A DNA stretch of 64,000 nt from Steromphala cineraria (lineage: Eukaryota > Mollusca > Gastropoda > Trochida > Trochidae), in NCBI GenBank assembly GCA_916613615.1, contig OU744731.1, positions 18,322,328-18,386,327 of the forward strand, in the 5' to 3' direction. Each line of letters begins with the position of its first letter. Positions within the stretch are counted from its first letter, which is position 1. The notes under the pieces are model-generated. The model was not told the origin of the DNA. It saw nothing but the letters and a program-made list of their open reading frames with translations, and ran no database searches. Positions 1 through 11,427 of this stretch are shown here, in pieces. Made by a program: the position numbers and the translations under genes.

Positions 1-244
1 GTCACAGCAAGGTCAACAAATATTGAGAAAATGGATTATTTTTACTTTTACCTCTTTAATTTGTTACATTAATGTTATATTCAATGAAATGTATTCATTG
101 ATTGCATGACCTTGAGTGTCAAAGGTCAAGGTCACAAGAAAATGCCCAATATGCTGAGGCTTGTAGAAGGCGGAACAGGGTAAGGCGAAACCCCAAGTTT
201 CGGGGCTGCTCTGTTTTTGCGGTGTCCCGCAAACACTAATCTAG
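1..244 (-). repeat. Partial copy of TGACCT-rich element, inverted
   Basis: This is the reverse complement of the left end of the element at 55875-57172. Shared landmarks are CTAGATTAG at the end, a GCAGCCCC segment, a run about cgccttaccctgttccgcc, and the TGACCTTGACCTTTGACA half-site cluster. The copy is cut by the window edge. The conserved upstream module resumes directly after CTAG at about 245, which marks the insertion end. Confidence 0.75.
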
Positions 245-473
245 TTTTATCCTAAAAGGAGCTTAAAGGAGGAAATCGTTATTAGAAGCTTTCGTCCCAT
301 CATGTCTGAGCCTTAATGTAGATTGCCCCCGTTAATCAGCCAATCGACACCATTGATGTCAGTTTGATGGTTGTGCACTGTTTTAAGAGGATATTTGATG
401 TTAACAATGTATATGTAGGCGTACATCAATATTACAAAAGTAAGATACAGCACCTTGTCAACAATAAATAGCA
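245..473 (+). repeat. Conserved upstream module, copy 1
   Basis: A module of about 200 bp contains AAGCTTTCGTCCCATCATG and TGTCTGAGCC. Related copies occur at about 13681-13925, 22340-22500, 30505-30690, 39460-39600 (also in the two further tandem copies) and 55080-55330. A shorter relative lies at 5850-5930, 18140-18240 and 33270-33370. No protein is encoded. It may be a conserved upstream or regulatory piece of the duplicated locus, or simply an old repeat. Confidence 0.6.
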
Positions 474-732
474 TTATAAACCTCCAGTGACGTCACTCTA
501 TTGTTCTATTAGGTTCTTCTTTTACCGGATAAACCTCTTTGCCGGGCATTCTCCAAGAATGCCCAGGGCTTTCTCTAGGAAAGCCCGGGGCTTACTTTAG
601 AATTTATCGGAGATGTATTTTGATTGGCATTATACACGTTTTGAAATACTTTGTTTCAAAGTCCTTCTTCGAATAAATACCATCACAAAATATCACATTT
701 TTTGACAAATCACAAATATAATGTTCGCATGG

Positions 733-800
733 CTGGTTTCGAACTCTGCACCACTCGCTTACTAAACTGGCGCCTTTGAGAACTCGGCTATAAAGGCCCA
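733..800 (-). pseudogene. tRNA-Leu-like segment inside composite element
   Basis: Read on the minus strand, it shows an A-box-like TAGCCGAGTT, the tRNA-Leu-like run AAGGCGCCAGTTTAGTAAG, and a B-box-like GAGTTCGAAACC. The loop TTTAGTA would place a TAG anticodon, as in tRNA-Leu. A full acceptor stem is not evident, so this is a tRNA-derived pol III promoter head rather than a working tRNA. The copy at 34495-34562 is nearly the same. Confidence 0.5.
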
Positions 801-1006
801 CGAGAACAATGATGTATTTTCCACAGGCAGATAGCGCATGCATTTTACGTTCACGGCTTGGGTAGCGAGCGCAAAGCACGTGCAGGGCGCGGATGTGCTC
901 TCCGTTTGCTCATAGTGATTCCCTACCAGTAAATATCAATGAATCCATTTTTATACTTATTATTGAAATTATTTTGTAACTACGGTTTATCTCGGTTCAT
1001 AAGTTA

Positions 1007-1145
1007 GATCAAAACCTCGCCCTCGGTGTTGTTTGATAATGTTAGCCCTCAGCCTCGGGAAATTGGGGCGGGCCTGTCGGCCCTTTCCAATTTCCCTCTG
1101 CCGCGGGCTTACATTATCAACAACACCTCTGGCTCGGTTTTGATC
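1007..1145. repeat. Long palindrome (foldback) copy 1
   Basis: The left arm starts GATCAAAACCTCGCCCTCGG and the right arm ends with its imperfect complement, GGCTCGGTTTTGATC. The centre is the GC-rich GGGCGGGCCTGTCGGCCC. Single-stranded DNA or RNA from here would fold into one hairpin of about 60 bp with few mismatches. Copy 2 is at 34794-34932. Confidence 0.75.
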
Positions 1146-1150
1146 CTACA

Positions 1151-1763
1151 CGTATTAACTTCATGTTAAAGATAATTTGAGAAAAAAGTAACTGTGTGGT
1201 GTATTTATTGTTTCTAATATAAGAGTATTGAAAGCACATGAGTTCATGTATTATTCCATAGTATCTTAATGAGATCAGCGTCTAATTGTTATTTTGTAGA
1301 TTCACATCATCATGTTCACAAATCAGTATCCAGTGTGACCATTACAGTTGACAAGTTATGTTCTCTTTCTCATACCTAATGTAAACTGGAGTTTGCCTCA
1401 GGTTGTACAATGTCGCAAACTTTCTAAATATTTTCTCCATTCTGATATTTTTCTGTACAAAGAATTCTTTTTCAACAAGCACAATATTCGACCTTGCATT
1501 GTCATGCTGGTATCCCATCTGAACCCTATGTTGCACATTCTCTTAAGGAGAGATGGGACCCAGAAATCGAACTCATTTTCGGTACCAATTTTCATTGTAG
1601 TGTTGTTATTTTATCCAAAAGTATACTCACTACATTTACTGAAATAATGGCTTTTCCATACACCGAGGCAAATCTGTTAAATATAACTCAACCCCTATCA
1701 ATCGGTTGTTTTACCACATGCCGTATGACGTCGACACCTACATGTATATTCGGGGTAAATTTA
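1151..1763. other. Non-coding repeat segment
   Basis: The part at 1310-1520 has a diverged relative at 57480-57700 (shared run around TGTGACCATT and TTCTGAT). The flank at 1150-1260 matches 55345-55440. Short reading frames on both strands here are not conserved between the copies, and no gene is supported. Confidence 0.5.
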
Positions 1764-2685
1764 GTATGTTAAGTCATTTAGCGACTTTTAACATTACTTG
1801 ATCTTAACATGTTAATGTCAATAGGTGTTACATTAGTTAAACCAATGTATGATGAAATAATATTACCGTGTTATATCATATTAAACACCACTACAGTGCC
1901 ATTTGTATTTGTACGTGACTTTTTTCTTCAAAATGAGAATTTGGTAAATCATCTTTCGTCTGTATTTAGGATGCCCTCAGAAATCGTTTTGCAATAAGTT
2001 GAATTGTACAAAAACTTATAAAACTAGCAAGTAGCAAGTAGTTTAAAGAAATTCAATAATTTGATTTTTAATCTCTACAACTATTTTTCAACGTTTGATT
2101 TGATTATTTGAAAACATATAAACATAATTAAGCATTCTCAAAGGTTGAAGAGTTAATTGACTGTTTATACGAATAACATTTCTAGTTAAATACACGTTTA
2201 ATAGTTGATCTTTTTTAACTCAATTAATCAATGTGGATAATTTTAGACCATTTGTTAGTGACTATATAGATATGATTTCCCTGACTTTCAAGACATAGTT
2301 CATTGTATTCACATTATATCCACTTTAATTTAGTAACTATCAAATGTATACATATTTCACTGTCTTTAAAGTCACTTTGCTACTAGATCAATAGAATAGT
2401 ATTATATTGAACATTCAAAAGTTGGTCTTGAAATGGCTACCACCTTCAAATGCCTCATGACAATATCAAGAATTATTTAATCTCAGTATCAATACTGGAT
2501 TTCTTTCTGGCTTGAAGAAAGATTGAGAGTTAGCTCATATTTAAAGACAGCAATGCTTCATGTAGACACACTGAATCATTTCGAGTGAATCATTATAGAT
2601 ATCAAAGTTTAAAAAAATTAAATATGATTACTTCAAGAGATTTAAACGGATCTAAAATTTAAAACTCGATTTTACCCATCATCTT

Positions 2686-2719
2686 ATGTTTGCACTACTT
2701 TTACTGGGAAGAGCTACTG
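2686..2719 (+). other. Candidate signal-peptide-like first exon (A1)
   Basis: An ATG opens a short hydrophobic stretch (MFALLLLGRATG) followed directly by GTATGT, a consensus splice donor. The A2 counterpart at 15935-15968 reads MFALHLLGRAAG and is followed by GTAACT. Conservation of the ATG, the hydrophobic stretch and a GT at the same place hints at a former secretory first exon. The segment is so short that chance is a serious alternative, and no transcript evidence is available. Confidence 0.2.
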
Positions 2720-3641
2720 GTATGTGTCGATTTCAAGATAAAGTACTTAATGAACAGTTCTTTTAACAGCCCTTCCAATGAATGATGGATGAACTTGTAG
2801 ATTAATACTTCTGACTTTGTTGTTATATATTTTGTTTAGGGTGTGCAAATACTTTATATAAATTTGCACATTTAAATTCAGTCTAAGTTTATTTTACTTG
2901 AACCCTAATTGATTGAAAGTAGGTTCATGCTAAATACCTATGCCTTTGTACTTTATCCATACAAATGTTCATGTTTTAATTGATAGGAAAGACATCCATT
3001 TGGTAACCCTTAGAAATGCATTTAACATATGGGGATATAATTATACATTGATAAAGATATATTTAATCAATAATTAATATTTCTAAAGAGATGTCAACAG
3101 GAATTGTATCACTTCAGGATTAGTCGTATTTTCTCTAACATATATAATATGCAAAATATATTTTCATAAGGATTACGATGTATATCTATTCAACCGGTTT
3201 TCTCATGATTATCGCATAATGTTTCATAAGGATAGTGTAGACATTTTCGTAGGTTTATTTATAGTAGTGTAACTAATTTGATATTTATCCAATTTTTCTT
3301 ATAGTTGATTTGACAACGATGATCGTGAAGATATCTTCACCTACAATAAACACATGTTGAAGGAACAAAGAGGATTTCTGAAATCAAAAGCAAATGTTTA
3401 ACTAGAGAGTGTTTTATAGCCCCAACCTTCCACATTTATCAAAATCTCTTAACAATTCCCCTTTATCAGATCCAATAAAATAGACTAAGTGTTGACAAAC
3501 TGCTGAGCACTGTCATGTTCAGACAAAGGAAGTACTCAAACTACGAATACCTTAACACTAATTATTGAATAACTTTTGCTAATCCTACTACATGATGTAT
3601 GTGCGAATCGGTTGAACTCCATTAATATTATGCCTTTTTAG

Positions 3642-4665
3642 CTCATCAGGTCTGAAAGACCCGATGGGCTTATGGCATGGCATGGCGTCCGGCGTCCGTC
3701 CGTCCATCCGTCCGTCCATCCGTCCGTCCGTCCATCCGTCATAAACTTTTCACATTTTCGACTTCTTCTCCAGAACCAATGACTCTAGAGAGCTCAAATT
3801 TGATGTGGAGACTCCTTGGTAATTGGGGATTCTAAATTGTAGATTTCATGACCTCATGACCCCAATTGGGGTCACAGGGGTCAAAACCTTAAAAACCTAT
3901 TTTCATCTTCTTCTCCAGTTCCAAAAGGTCTAGAGAGCTGAAAAGTTGTGTGTAGACTCCTTGGCCAATGAGGATTCTAAATTGTAGATTTCATGACCTC
4001 ATGACCCCAATTGGGGTCACAGGGGTCAAAACCTTAAAAACCTTTTTTCATCTTCTTCTCCAATTCCAAAAGGTCGAGAGAGCTAAAAAGTTGTATGTAG
4101 ACTCCTTGGCCAATGAGGATTCAAAATTTTAGGTTTGGTTACCGCTTGACCCCAATTGGGGTCACAGGGGTCAAAACCTTAAAAACCTATTTTACTCCAT
4201 CTTCTCCAGTTCCAAAAGTTCTAGAGAGCTAAAAAGTTGTGTGTAAACTCCTTGGCCAATGAGGATTCTAAATTTTAGGTTTGGTTACCCCTTGACCCCA
4301 ATTGGGGTCAAAGGGGTCAAAGCCTTAAAAACAATGTTATTCCTTCTTCTCCAGTTTCAAAAGGTCTAGAGAGCTGAAAAGTTGTGTGTAGACTCCTGGG
4401 CAAATGGGAATTCTAAATTTTAGGTTTGGTGACCCCATGACCCCAATTGGGGTCACAGGGGTTACAACCTTCAAAACCTATTTTCATCTTCTCCTCCAGT
4501 TCCAAATGGTCTAGAGAGCTAAAAATTGTGTGTAGACTCCTTGGCCAATGGGGATTCAAACTTGTAGATTTTGTGACCCAATGACCCTAATTTGGGTCAC
4601 AGGGGTAAAAACCTTTTTCCATCAAAGTCTGATGAGCTACAGAGCCCATGGCTCTATTTTTTATT
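3642..4665. mobile_element. GTCC-rich tandem-unit element
   Basis: The element starts AGCTCATCAGGTCTGAAAGA, followed by a degenerate (GTCC)n stretch at 3685-3740. About six tandem units of roughly 140 bp follow. Each unit carries TCTAGAGAGCT, GACTCCTTGG and, in most, the perfect 18-bp palindrome TGACCCCAATTGGGGTCA. It ends CTGATGAGCTACAGAGCCC, which partly complements the start. No ORF is present. A short truncated relative is at 30679-30860. This type of GTCC-rich, GAGCTAC-ended repeat is, to my knowledge, widespread in mollusc genomes. Confidence 0.7.
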
Positions 4666-5417
4666 TCAAGGTGTCAAACAATTGTATGGTTTGCAGACTT
4701 CTTATCATAATGTAACGTTCGCAAGTTAGAAATGAAACGATTTATAATATACTTATGATTTTTGTTTGCAACTCTGACCTATACTGTACGTATCTTAAGA
4801 TATGACGGTAAATATATAATGCAAATACCATATAGGTGAACTAGTTATAGTTCACAGTTTTACATTAGTTTAAAGTTTTGCATGGAATGATATAGAAATA
4901 AATATGTAAAATACATGGCGAGCGAATTGTCAATTGTCAAAGTGTTTGATATGTTTGCCTTTATTCTTTTGTATAGTAACTAATTTTCAGTATCAATATT
5001 CGGTAATCTATATTTGATTGTAAATAAAGTGTTGTTTCCATTTACCCTTTACATATCTACTTGATTGACAGGTATGTGGATCAAGACAGCATGACATTTC
5101 CTTAAAAGGCCTACATCAACCGATAAGATCAAGGAGGATTAATGGCATCAATTAACAGTATAGTGAAAGCTATTCACGTGACTTGAAAGAACCTCTGACA
5201 TGATAACAGATTGAGTGATAGAAAGACAATAATATGGGAGATATACCTTCAAATATGTCCCTGAAAGAAAACCTGTAACACACATGGTAGAGGCGTTTGA
5301 ACTCTGTGAAAATATACAACCATTGTGAAAAGCCTTACAGCTAGTTGTCAGATGTCTGCTACTCTAAGGTAAAGTTAAACGGAATAATTTGTTATGTGTT
5401 GTTCTCTGTTCAAGCAG

Positions 5418-5494
5418 GAAAGAAGTAGTCGCACCAACAGATGTTCATGTTCTAACTGTACTCAGAGAGATGTAAGAAAGATCAAAAGATCAAG
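5418..5494 (+). pseudogene. Exon-like module 2, frame-broken copy (A1)
   Basis: A 77-bp segment follows TTCTCTGTTCAAGCAG and is followed by GTAAAT, so acceptor- and donor-like ends are kept. The A2 version (17679-17777) is 99 bp. A1 lacks 22 bp in the middle, and the reading frame used in A2 therefore shifts and stops. If module 2 was ever coding, this copy is broken. Confidence 0.3.
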
Positions 5495-7731
5495 GTAAAT
5501 GATTGCTTCGATTTACGGCAAAGCTGCCTTTCAGCATAATTTGTTACAACGATATTAGATTTAACAGTGAATTGTCAGATTCACATCACATCATTAGTAC
5601 CATATATTAAGCGTTATTCAATTAGTTTGAGCATATTCTCATGTGACAAAGTTTCGAAACAAACCTTTATGGAATACTGTCACTATCATTAACATTCACT
5701 CATAAACAAATATTGAAAGATTTGAAATCCCTCATTAAGTTCACACTTTGTCATGCTTTCGACACTACCATGTACAATGCCAATCAACAATATTATAATT
5801 TTAGTATATAATATATAATATAAGATAACAATCAATGTCATTAACAGCAGCTTGCGTCCCATCATGTCTGAGCTTTTATCTTAATGGTATCCATTGATCA
5901 TTCATCTAACGCCTTTGATGTCATTTGAGGGTAATTTACTGGTTCGTGACTTTGGTAATATTATAGTAAATGTGGTCAACTGAAATTAAAGATAACTTAA
6001 ACAGGGCATTTGTAAAATAAAAATGAATTCTAATGATTTCCATTTTGTTTATAGATATAAACAAATTAGTCTTATGTGTTTAAGCAGTTCTTTTTGAATC
6101 CTCTAATAGTGAGTTCCTCGATTTATAACGTAGATAGCCTGATGTTTATATTAATTTGTTTCTGTAGACGATCATAAAGCTAACCTTGATCTCTATTCTG
6201 ATAACATAAAGTAAAGTTTTTGATTGAATCAAATCTACAGCTGCTTAACAAAAGTAAGATTTATAAGTCTTAAATTCAACGGAAATATCATGAAATATTC
6301 GCCTTACTGCGACTCATTCAAATATCAGTATACCAAATGTTTCTTTTCTCATCACATACTTAAAGAAGTAACTTGTATTACTACAGGATCACATTTGGAA
6401 GAATTTCATACTGGGATGATTATGAAACTTTTTTTGGTAAAAAAGTAAGGTATATCAACATGCTAAGCAAGCAAACATTTACTGAAAATTTGCAGGAAGT
6501 TTGTTTTATCAGTTAATATAAAGCATAGAGGAAAATAAAAAAATAAATAATTGTCAAGCCAACGCCTCTTTCTGTGATTGAAAGAATAGTTTCTGGTATT
6601 CCACATATCTGAAAATTATTAATGTAGTGAAGATATGATCAATTTACAAAGTTATCCAAAAGCTTTGATAAGGAGGTTTATATTACATGTATGTTAGAAA
6701 AGGTGTTCAATTGAAAATTTCACTAATGATTACGAGGACCTTTCACAAATTTAAAGCAGCTGTATGCCTTAGTAAACATTATGTATTTGTGAGTAGAAAA
6801 ATAAACTATATTTTAATTAAAGCTTTAAACTTAAAATATCCCCTGACCAGTGAATCCTGAACTAGAGGTTTACTTAAATGACCAGCATATTTGGATTTTA
6901 CGAATTATCTGCTTGCTGAAAATGAGACATTCCTTCTGTATACAAATTTAGATAAAACAATTCATCAGAAATATAAGATATATTTTACAATATCTTTTTT
7001 AAATCAATTGAAGCCGCATTAATGTAGGCAGACCTTTGGTCAAAACAGTGGTTTGATTTTGTATCTTATTCAAATTCAATATGTTTTTAAAAGTTAAACC
7101 ATCCCTAACATTTAAAAGTCAAAGAAATAATTATCAATTTGTAAAAAGATTGTAATATACATTTGGGATAATGTTGTTTATCCCTTTAATTAATTATCTA
7201 TTAGTCCACAGCAAAACAACACATATTTACATCTTCCCTTATCAAGCCGTTTAATTCGTATATTGTTTTGATAGGAGATTCAATGGCAGGCAAGTTTAGA
7301 TTTTAAAAATCCTGATAAAAACCCAAGGAATTGATAAAGCTGGAGAGGGTCTGGAGGGTTGAATCATCCAGCCATGGGTAAATGTGCGTAATTTTACAAT
7401 TCTTTTCCCTTGCTGTTGAATTGACGGATCCAGAGGGGATGTGGGAGTGCGCACACTCCCAAGAGTACCATATCAGGTTAATGTTGAATTCGTATTTTGG
7501 CATGACCTAACCATATTTGACCCTCTCACAGTTGTAAGTACTATTGATGCATTCATTGTTAATTGAATCGATTTTGTACACTGATCACACATAAAGTTTT
7601 CGAAATATGTTTTGTTTTCTGTTGGAGTATATAATAATAATTATAATAATAATAGAGTATTTACTTCGCGCATTTATCCATGCCACAGCATGCTCAAAGC
7701 GCACAAAAGATAAAGAGTTGATTAGAGTTGG

Positions 7732-9137
7732 AAGGCTAAGTGGAACATGTGAGTTTTGAGGTGAGCTTTGAAGGTTTGAAAGTCACAGCAGTCTCTCAGG
7801 TTCTATGGGAGATTGTTCCATGCCACAGAACCAGAATAGGCAAATGATCTGTGTCGATATTGCACTGTCTTGACTTTAGGAACAAGTAACAAGTTCTTGT
7901 CCTGTGAGCGTAGTGAGCGGGAGGGTGTGTATACAGTAAGAAGACTGGACAGATATGAGGGAGCAGTTCCACTGATGCAGCGGAAGACTTGGCACAGAAG
8001 CTTGAACTCTATTCAGAATTTTACTGGTAACCAATGGAGGGAGGACAGAATTGGAGTAATGTGGTCATATTTTTTTGAGAGAGTGACAATGCGGGCGACA
8101 ACATTTTGCACTCTTTGCAACTTTGTAATTTGTGCCTTTGATGCACCGGCCAATAAACAGTTACAGTAATCCAGCTTACTGATTACGAGAGACAGAACAA
8201 TGGTTTTGGCAGACTCAAGGGTGAGATTGTGTCTGATATTTCCAATATTCCATAGCGAAGTGAAACATGATTTTGAGAGATTGGCCACCTGAGAGTTGAG
8301 AGACAAATCAGCATCCACACAAACACCAAGATGCTTGACTTGATCAGCAAAGATTATGGAAGAGTTGTCAAATTCAAGTGAACTGACTTCACACTTAGAC
8401 CTCCGTTTTTCTGGACCAAAGAGTATGCAGTCTGTCTTGCTGCTGTTGAGCTTCAAACTGTTGTCGCTCATCCATGACTTCACCTCCTCACAGCATTTGC
8501 TCATGTCTGCAAGTGCAGTACATGACTGTTCCTTGTCTGCAGCAAAGATTTTATATAGCTGTGCATCGTCTGCATATTGGTGTTGATGAACTGCATGTTT
8601 GGCTACAACATCCCCAAGAGACTTTATGTACAATGTAAAAAGGACTGGTCCGAGGACCGAACCCTGAGGTAATCCATACTTGAGATGGATTGAAGAAGAC
8701 TGATGACCGTCTATGAGTACAGTCTGGCTGCGGTCAGTGAGGTAGGACCTGAACCAGCGTAGAGCTGTGCCGTCGATGTGATAGTCAAATCTGAGACGAT
8801 GTATTAATCTGTCATGGTTAATCGTGTCGAATGCCGAACTTAAATCGAGGAGTGTTAAGATTCCAGTGTTACCTTTGTCCAAACCAAGCCTCACATCGTT
8901 GAAAACTTTGACAAGTGCAGTTTCGGTAGAATGGTTGGCACGATAGGCCGATTGGAGATGGTCATGTAAATCATGGCGATTGAGATGTTCTAACATTCTC
9001 ACGTTCACTGCTCGCTCTATGAGTTTAGAGACCCAGGAAAGGTGGGACACAGGTCTGTAGTTAGCAAGTTCATCACAGTCTAACATTGGATTTTTCAGAA
9101 GCGGTTTTACAAGTGCAGTTTTGAAAACAGAGGGCAT
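7732..9137 (-). pseudogene. LINE ORF, reverse transcriptase and C-terminus
   Basis: From the Met at 9137 the frame runs 374 codons to a TGA at 8013-8015. Motifs in order are NYRPVS (residues 26-31), DLSSAFDT (98-105, catalytic Asp), LPQGSVLGP (156-164), YADD (188-191, catalytic Asp pair), and KLQRVQN with HWLPV near 355-372. The same frame continues past the TGA with the usual CR1/L2 C-terminal region (VYTPSRSLRS, FAYSGSVAWNNLP, FKAHLKTHMF) to a TAA at 7732-7734. A second stop, TAG, is at 7803-7805. The TGA replaces a position usually occupied by Arg, consistent with a CpG transition from CGA. The polymerase core itself is uninterrupted. Confidence 0.93.
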
Positions 9138-9172
9138 TACACCAAGTTCAAGACTTTTGTTGATGATTTTCG

Positions 9173-10209
9173 TTAGGACTGGGAGAAGAACATCAAGATT
9201 GGTAAAGGGTCGAGTTCGCAGAATGTGGGATTCGATCTCTTGATCAATGTAAGCACTTCGGTCTCAGTGAAAGCCCTGAAAGATGTGAGGTTATGATCTT
9301 CACAGTCAGATGGTTCTTTGCAATCTAGAGACACGTTTGAAACATTGTCAGAATAATGATCCTCATCACCAGGTGTGTGAACAGAAGCCTGCATTGATGA
9401 ATCGTGAATTCTGGTAATCTTGGTGACAAAAAAGTCTTGGAACATGTCAGGCAGCTTATTAGGATCATACGAAGATGGAAGAGGTTGAGAAGAGTCTTTT
9501 CCCAGAAGGCGGGACATGAGTTTATGTAGTGACTTAGGGTCAGACATGGATTCTTGAATCTGGCTGTTAAGGGATGATCGTTTTGCACGTCGTATTTCCG
9601 AGGTGACCTTGTTTCTTGAAGCGCAAAAAATTTGCCTATGCACTTCCAGACGAGATGATCTCCAGGCACGCTCAGTACGACGTCTACTGCGGTTAGACTC
9701 TAACACTTCTGGCTCCATAGACCATGGCGTCACAGGTCTGTCAGTCACCTGCCTGTGCTTAAGAGGGGCATGTTTGTCTAATACAGTCTGGAGAGTAGAG
9801 TTATACAATTCGGACAGCTGATTCAGATCTGAGGGTGAGCGTTGCACAAGGGTACTATTTGACAAGTCACCTCTGAAGGCAACTTTGTCCACTGCCTTTA
9901 AATTCCTGCTCTGCTTGACCTTTTTTGGATAAGGGGGCTTATCAACATCTAAAGAAAACGAGATCAGAAAATGGTCTGATATTTGAAGATCAGTCACATT
10001 GAAGTCACTAACACAGCATGTATCCTGCATCGTTACTACACAGTCTAGGGTGTGGCCACTCTTATGGGTAGTGGTTGGAACTAACTGGATGCAGTGCATG
10101 GAGTCAAGAAGAAGTTTAATTTTCACAGACGGTGGACTTGCTTTGCTGTTAAAATCAACATTGAAATCTCCAAGCCTGATGAATCTTAAATGTGTTGTGC
10201 ATTTAGCTT
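9173..10209 (-). pseudogene. LINE ORF, endonuclease part 2 and linker
   Basis: The frame is open upstream of its first Met at 10126, back to about 10209. It shows GDFNVDF, HTLDCVV and ISDHFLISF, which correspond to the GDFN, LD and SDH motifs at the C-terminal half of AP-type endonucleases. A basic linker follows (SRRRTERAWRSSR and similar, about residues 140-200), as usual between endonuclease and reverse transcriptase in CR1/L2 elements. The frame runs off near 9215, in the segment just before the reverse transcriptase (CELDPLP), and ends at 9173. The continuation is in the reverse-transcriptase frame, so a second frameshift lies there. Confidence 0.87.
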
Positions 10210-11067
10210 CTACAAGTGATGATATTTCTTCGTGAAATTGTTGAAACGATAGTTTATTCGTGATGAGGGAGGCGGTCTGTATATAGCTAGAATATTTGTT
10301 GTTGTTTTGCCAGCAGTTATGAGAAAATCCAAACTTTCAATAATTGTGAAAGCCGAAGGTCCATCTAATACTTTCACATTAAGATGTGATTTGAAGACGA
10401 TGGCAACGCCTCCACCTCGAGATGGGCGGGGCCTATGTTTGAACATATATCCTTGTGATGTCATTGAAGCAATCTTTGATTCATCGCCTGATAATTGAAG
10501 CCAGGTTTCAGTTAGAACCAAGACATCAATGTCACATTCACACAACAGGTCATGTATATCGTCACATTTGTTACAAGCTGAGCGAACGTTCAGGAGGCAC
10601 ATTTCTTTTTTGGATGATATCCTCTTGGGTTGAATAAAGACAATATTCTGTTTGTTTACAGACCTGTGATTGATTGGCTTCACTCGAGGAGTGCCCTTCA
10701 CCACAGCAATGTGTCTCTGTTTGAGTCTACCTGCCCTTGTCCCTCTTCTGAAAGGTTGAAGGGTTTTCTGATTGACAACTTTGAAGAACTTATTTGGAAT
10801 GCGTAGATCCATAGCTTTGTCCTGATTGATTTTTTGTTGAATTTCAAGTAGTTCACCCCTGGTGTATGTAATCCGCTTATGTTCCTCCATGTCCTGGCTT
10901 ACCCTGCTAATTAAAGCACAATAGCAGCTTGGTCTTCTATTGTTCCGCAGCACAAGTTCACAGTCCAAAGTACCACAGTTTTGTGAGACAAAACACAGCA
11001 AAGTCAGTATTTTGACAATACATGTCAAAATCATAATTACAAAACCCGAATGTAGGGGACCAATCAA
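10210..11067 (-). pseudogene. LINE ORF, N-terminal and endonuclease part 1
   Basis: A 285-codon frame. The first 150 or so residues are basic and unassigned. From about residue 165 it looks like the start of an apurinic/apyrimidinic-type endonuclease: CLLNVRSACNK, then DIDVLVLTETWL (the conserved TETWL), then RGGGVAIV and LAIYRPP. These are typical of CR1/L2 endonuclease domains, which nick the target DNA for target-primed reverse transcription. The frame is lost near 10210, and the next endonuclease motif (GDFNVDF, about 10165-10150) lies in another frame, so a frameshift separates them. The hydrophobic N-terminus may be read-in from outside the true start. Confidence 0.85.
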
Positions 11068-11427
11068 ATATCCATACCAAAATGCAGAAATGAGAGCAGT
11101 CTATAAACAACAGAAAAATGTGGAAATGTAGGAGCAACAAAACAGTGTGTGTGCAGTATATATAGATATAGATATAGGAAATAACATCTCAGTAATTAAT
11201 TTGATGGAAGTTCTGTTTCAAATTCACCCTATTTGAGATGTCATTGGTCATCCCAGTAGACATTTTAAAAACATGTTCTGATCCTCTAAAGGACTATTTT
11301 GTTATTGCTATCCACTTCTTAGCAGGACATAGATTTCATGATGATTAAAAGAATATGTCTTGTGAAATATAAGATAGTAGTGAGTGGGTGAGAGCAAGCA
11401 TCACACATTGTGTAGAAGTCGAGGATA

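Larger units (their letters stand above)
474..1150. mobile_element. Composite tRNA/foldback element, copy 1
   Basis: An element of about 680 bp starts TTATAAACCTCCAGT and ends GATCCTACACGTA. The second copy is at 34217-34941. It holds nested short hairpins (about 537-592, arms built on GGGCATTCT and GGGCTTTC), a tRNA-Leu-like segment on the minus strand, and a long palindrome (1007-1145). It has no coding capacity. Block C2 at about 55330-55360 lacks it between the same flanks, so it is an insertion. It is best described as a non-autonomous composite, part SINE-like and part foldback. Confidence 0.65.
1764..7633. repeat. Segmental duplication block A1
   Basis: This block is collinear with 14556-19395 (A2). 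Its later part is collinear with 30875-35625 (A3) and its middle with 58731-59005 (A4). Matching landmarks include GCGACTTTTAACATT near the start, GTCAAGACAGCATGACATTT at about 5083, CCCATCATGTCTGAGC at about 5857, and the GTGCGCACACTCCC run at 7446. The copies differ by many substitutions and small indels, so the duplication is old. No intact gene is seen. The element at 3642-4665 is an extra insertion absent from A2. Confidence 0.75.
7634..11154 (-). mobile_element. CR1/L2-type non-LTR retrotransposon, inactive
   Basis: The insert is 3,521 bp. On the minus strand it runs from 5' end at 11154 to a 3' tail of imperfect ATA/AAT units at 7634-7655. It is bracketed by AGTATATA at 7626-7633 and again at 11155-11162. 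The paralogous site in block A3 (about 35619-35630) reads straight through GGAGTATATATAG with no insert, which confirms both ends and the 8-bp target duplication. It encodes an endonuclease and a reverse transcriptase, broken by at least two frameshifts and two stop codons. Its length and the missing separate ORF1 suggest a 5'-truncated or compact copy. Confidence 0.93.

Noticed and set aside
1342..1595. Minus-strand frames containing HDNAR, reminiscent of a mariner transposase
   Set aside because: No other transposase motif is present, the diverged relative at 57480-57700 does not keep the motif, and no TIRs flank it.
8356..10637. Several plus-strand frames of 60-78 codons over the LINE
   Set aside because: They are shadows of the minus-strand endonuclease and reverse transcriptase.
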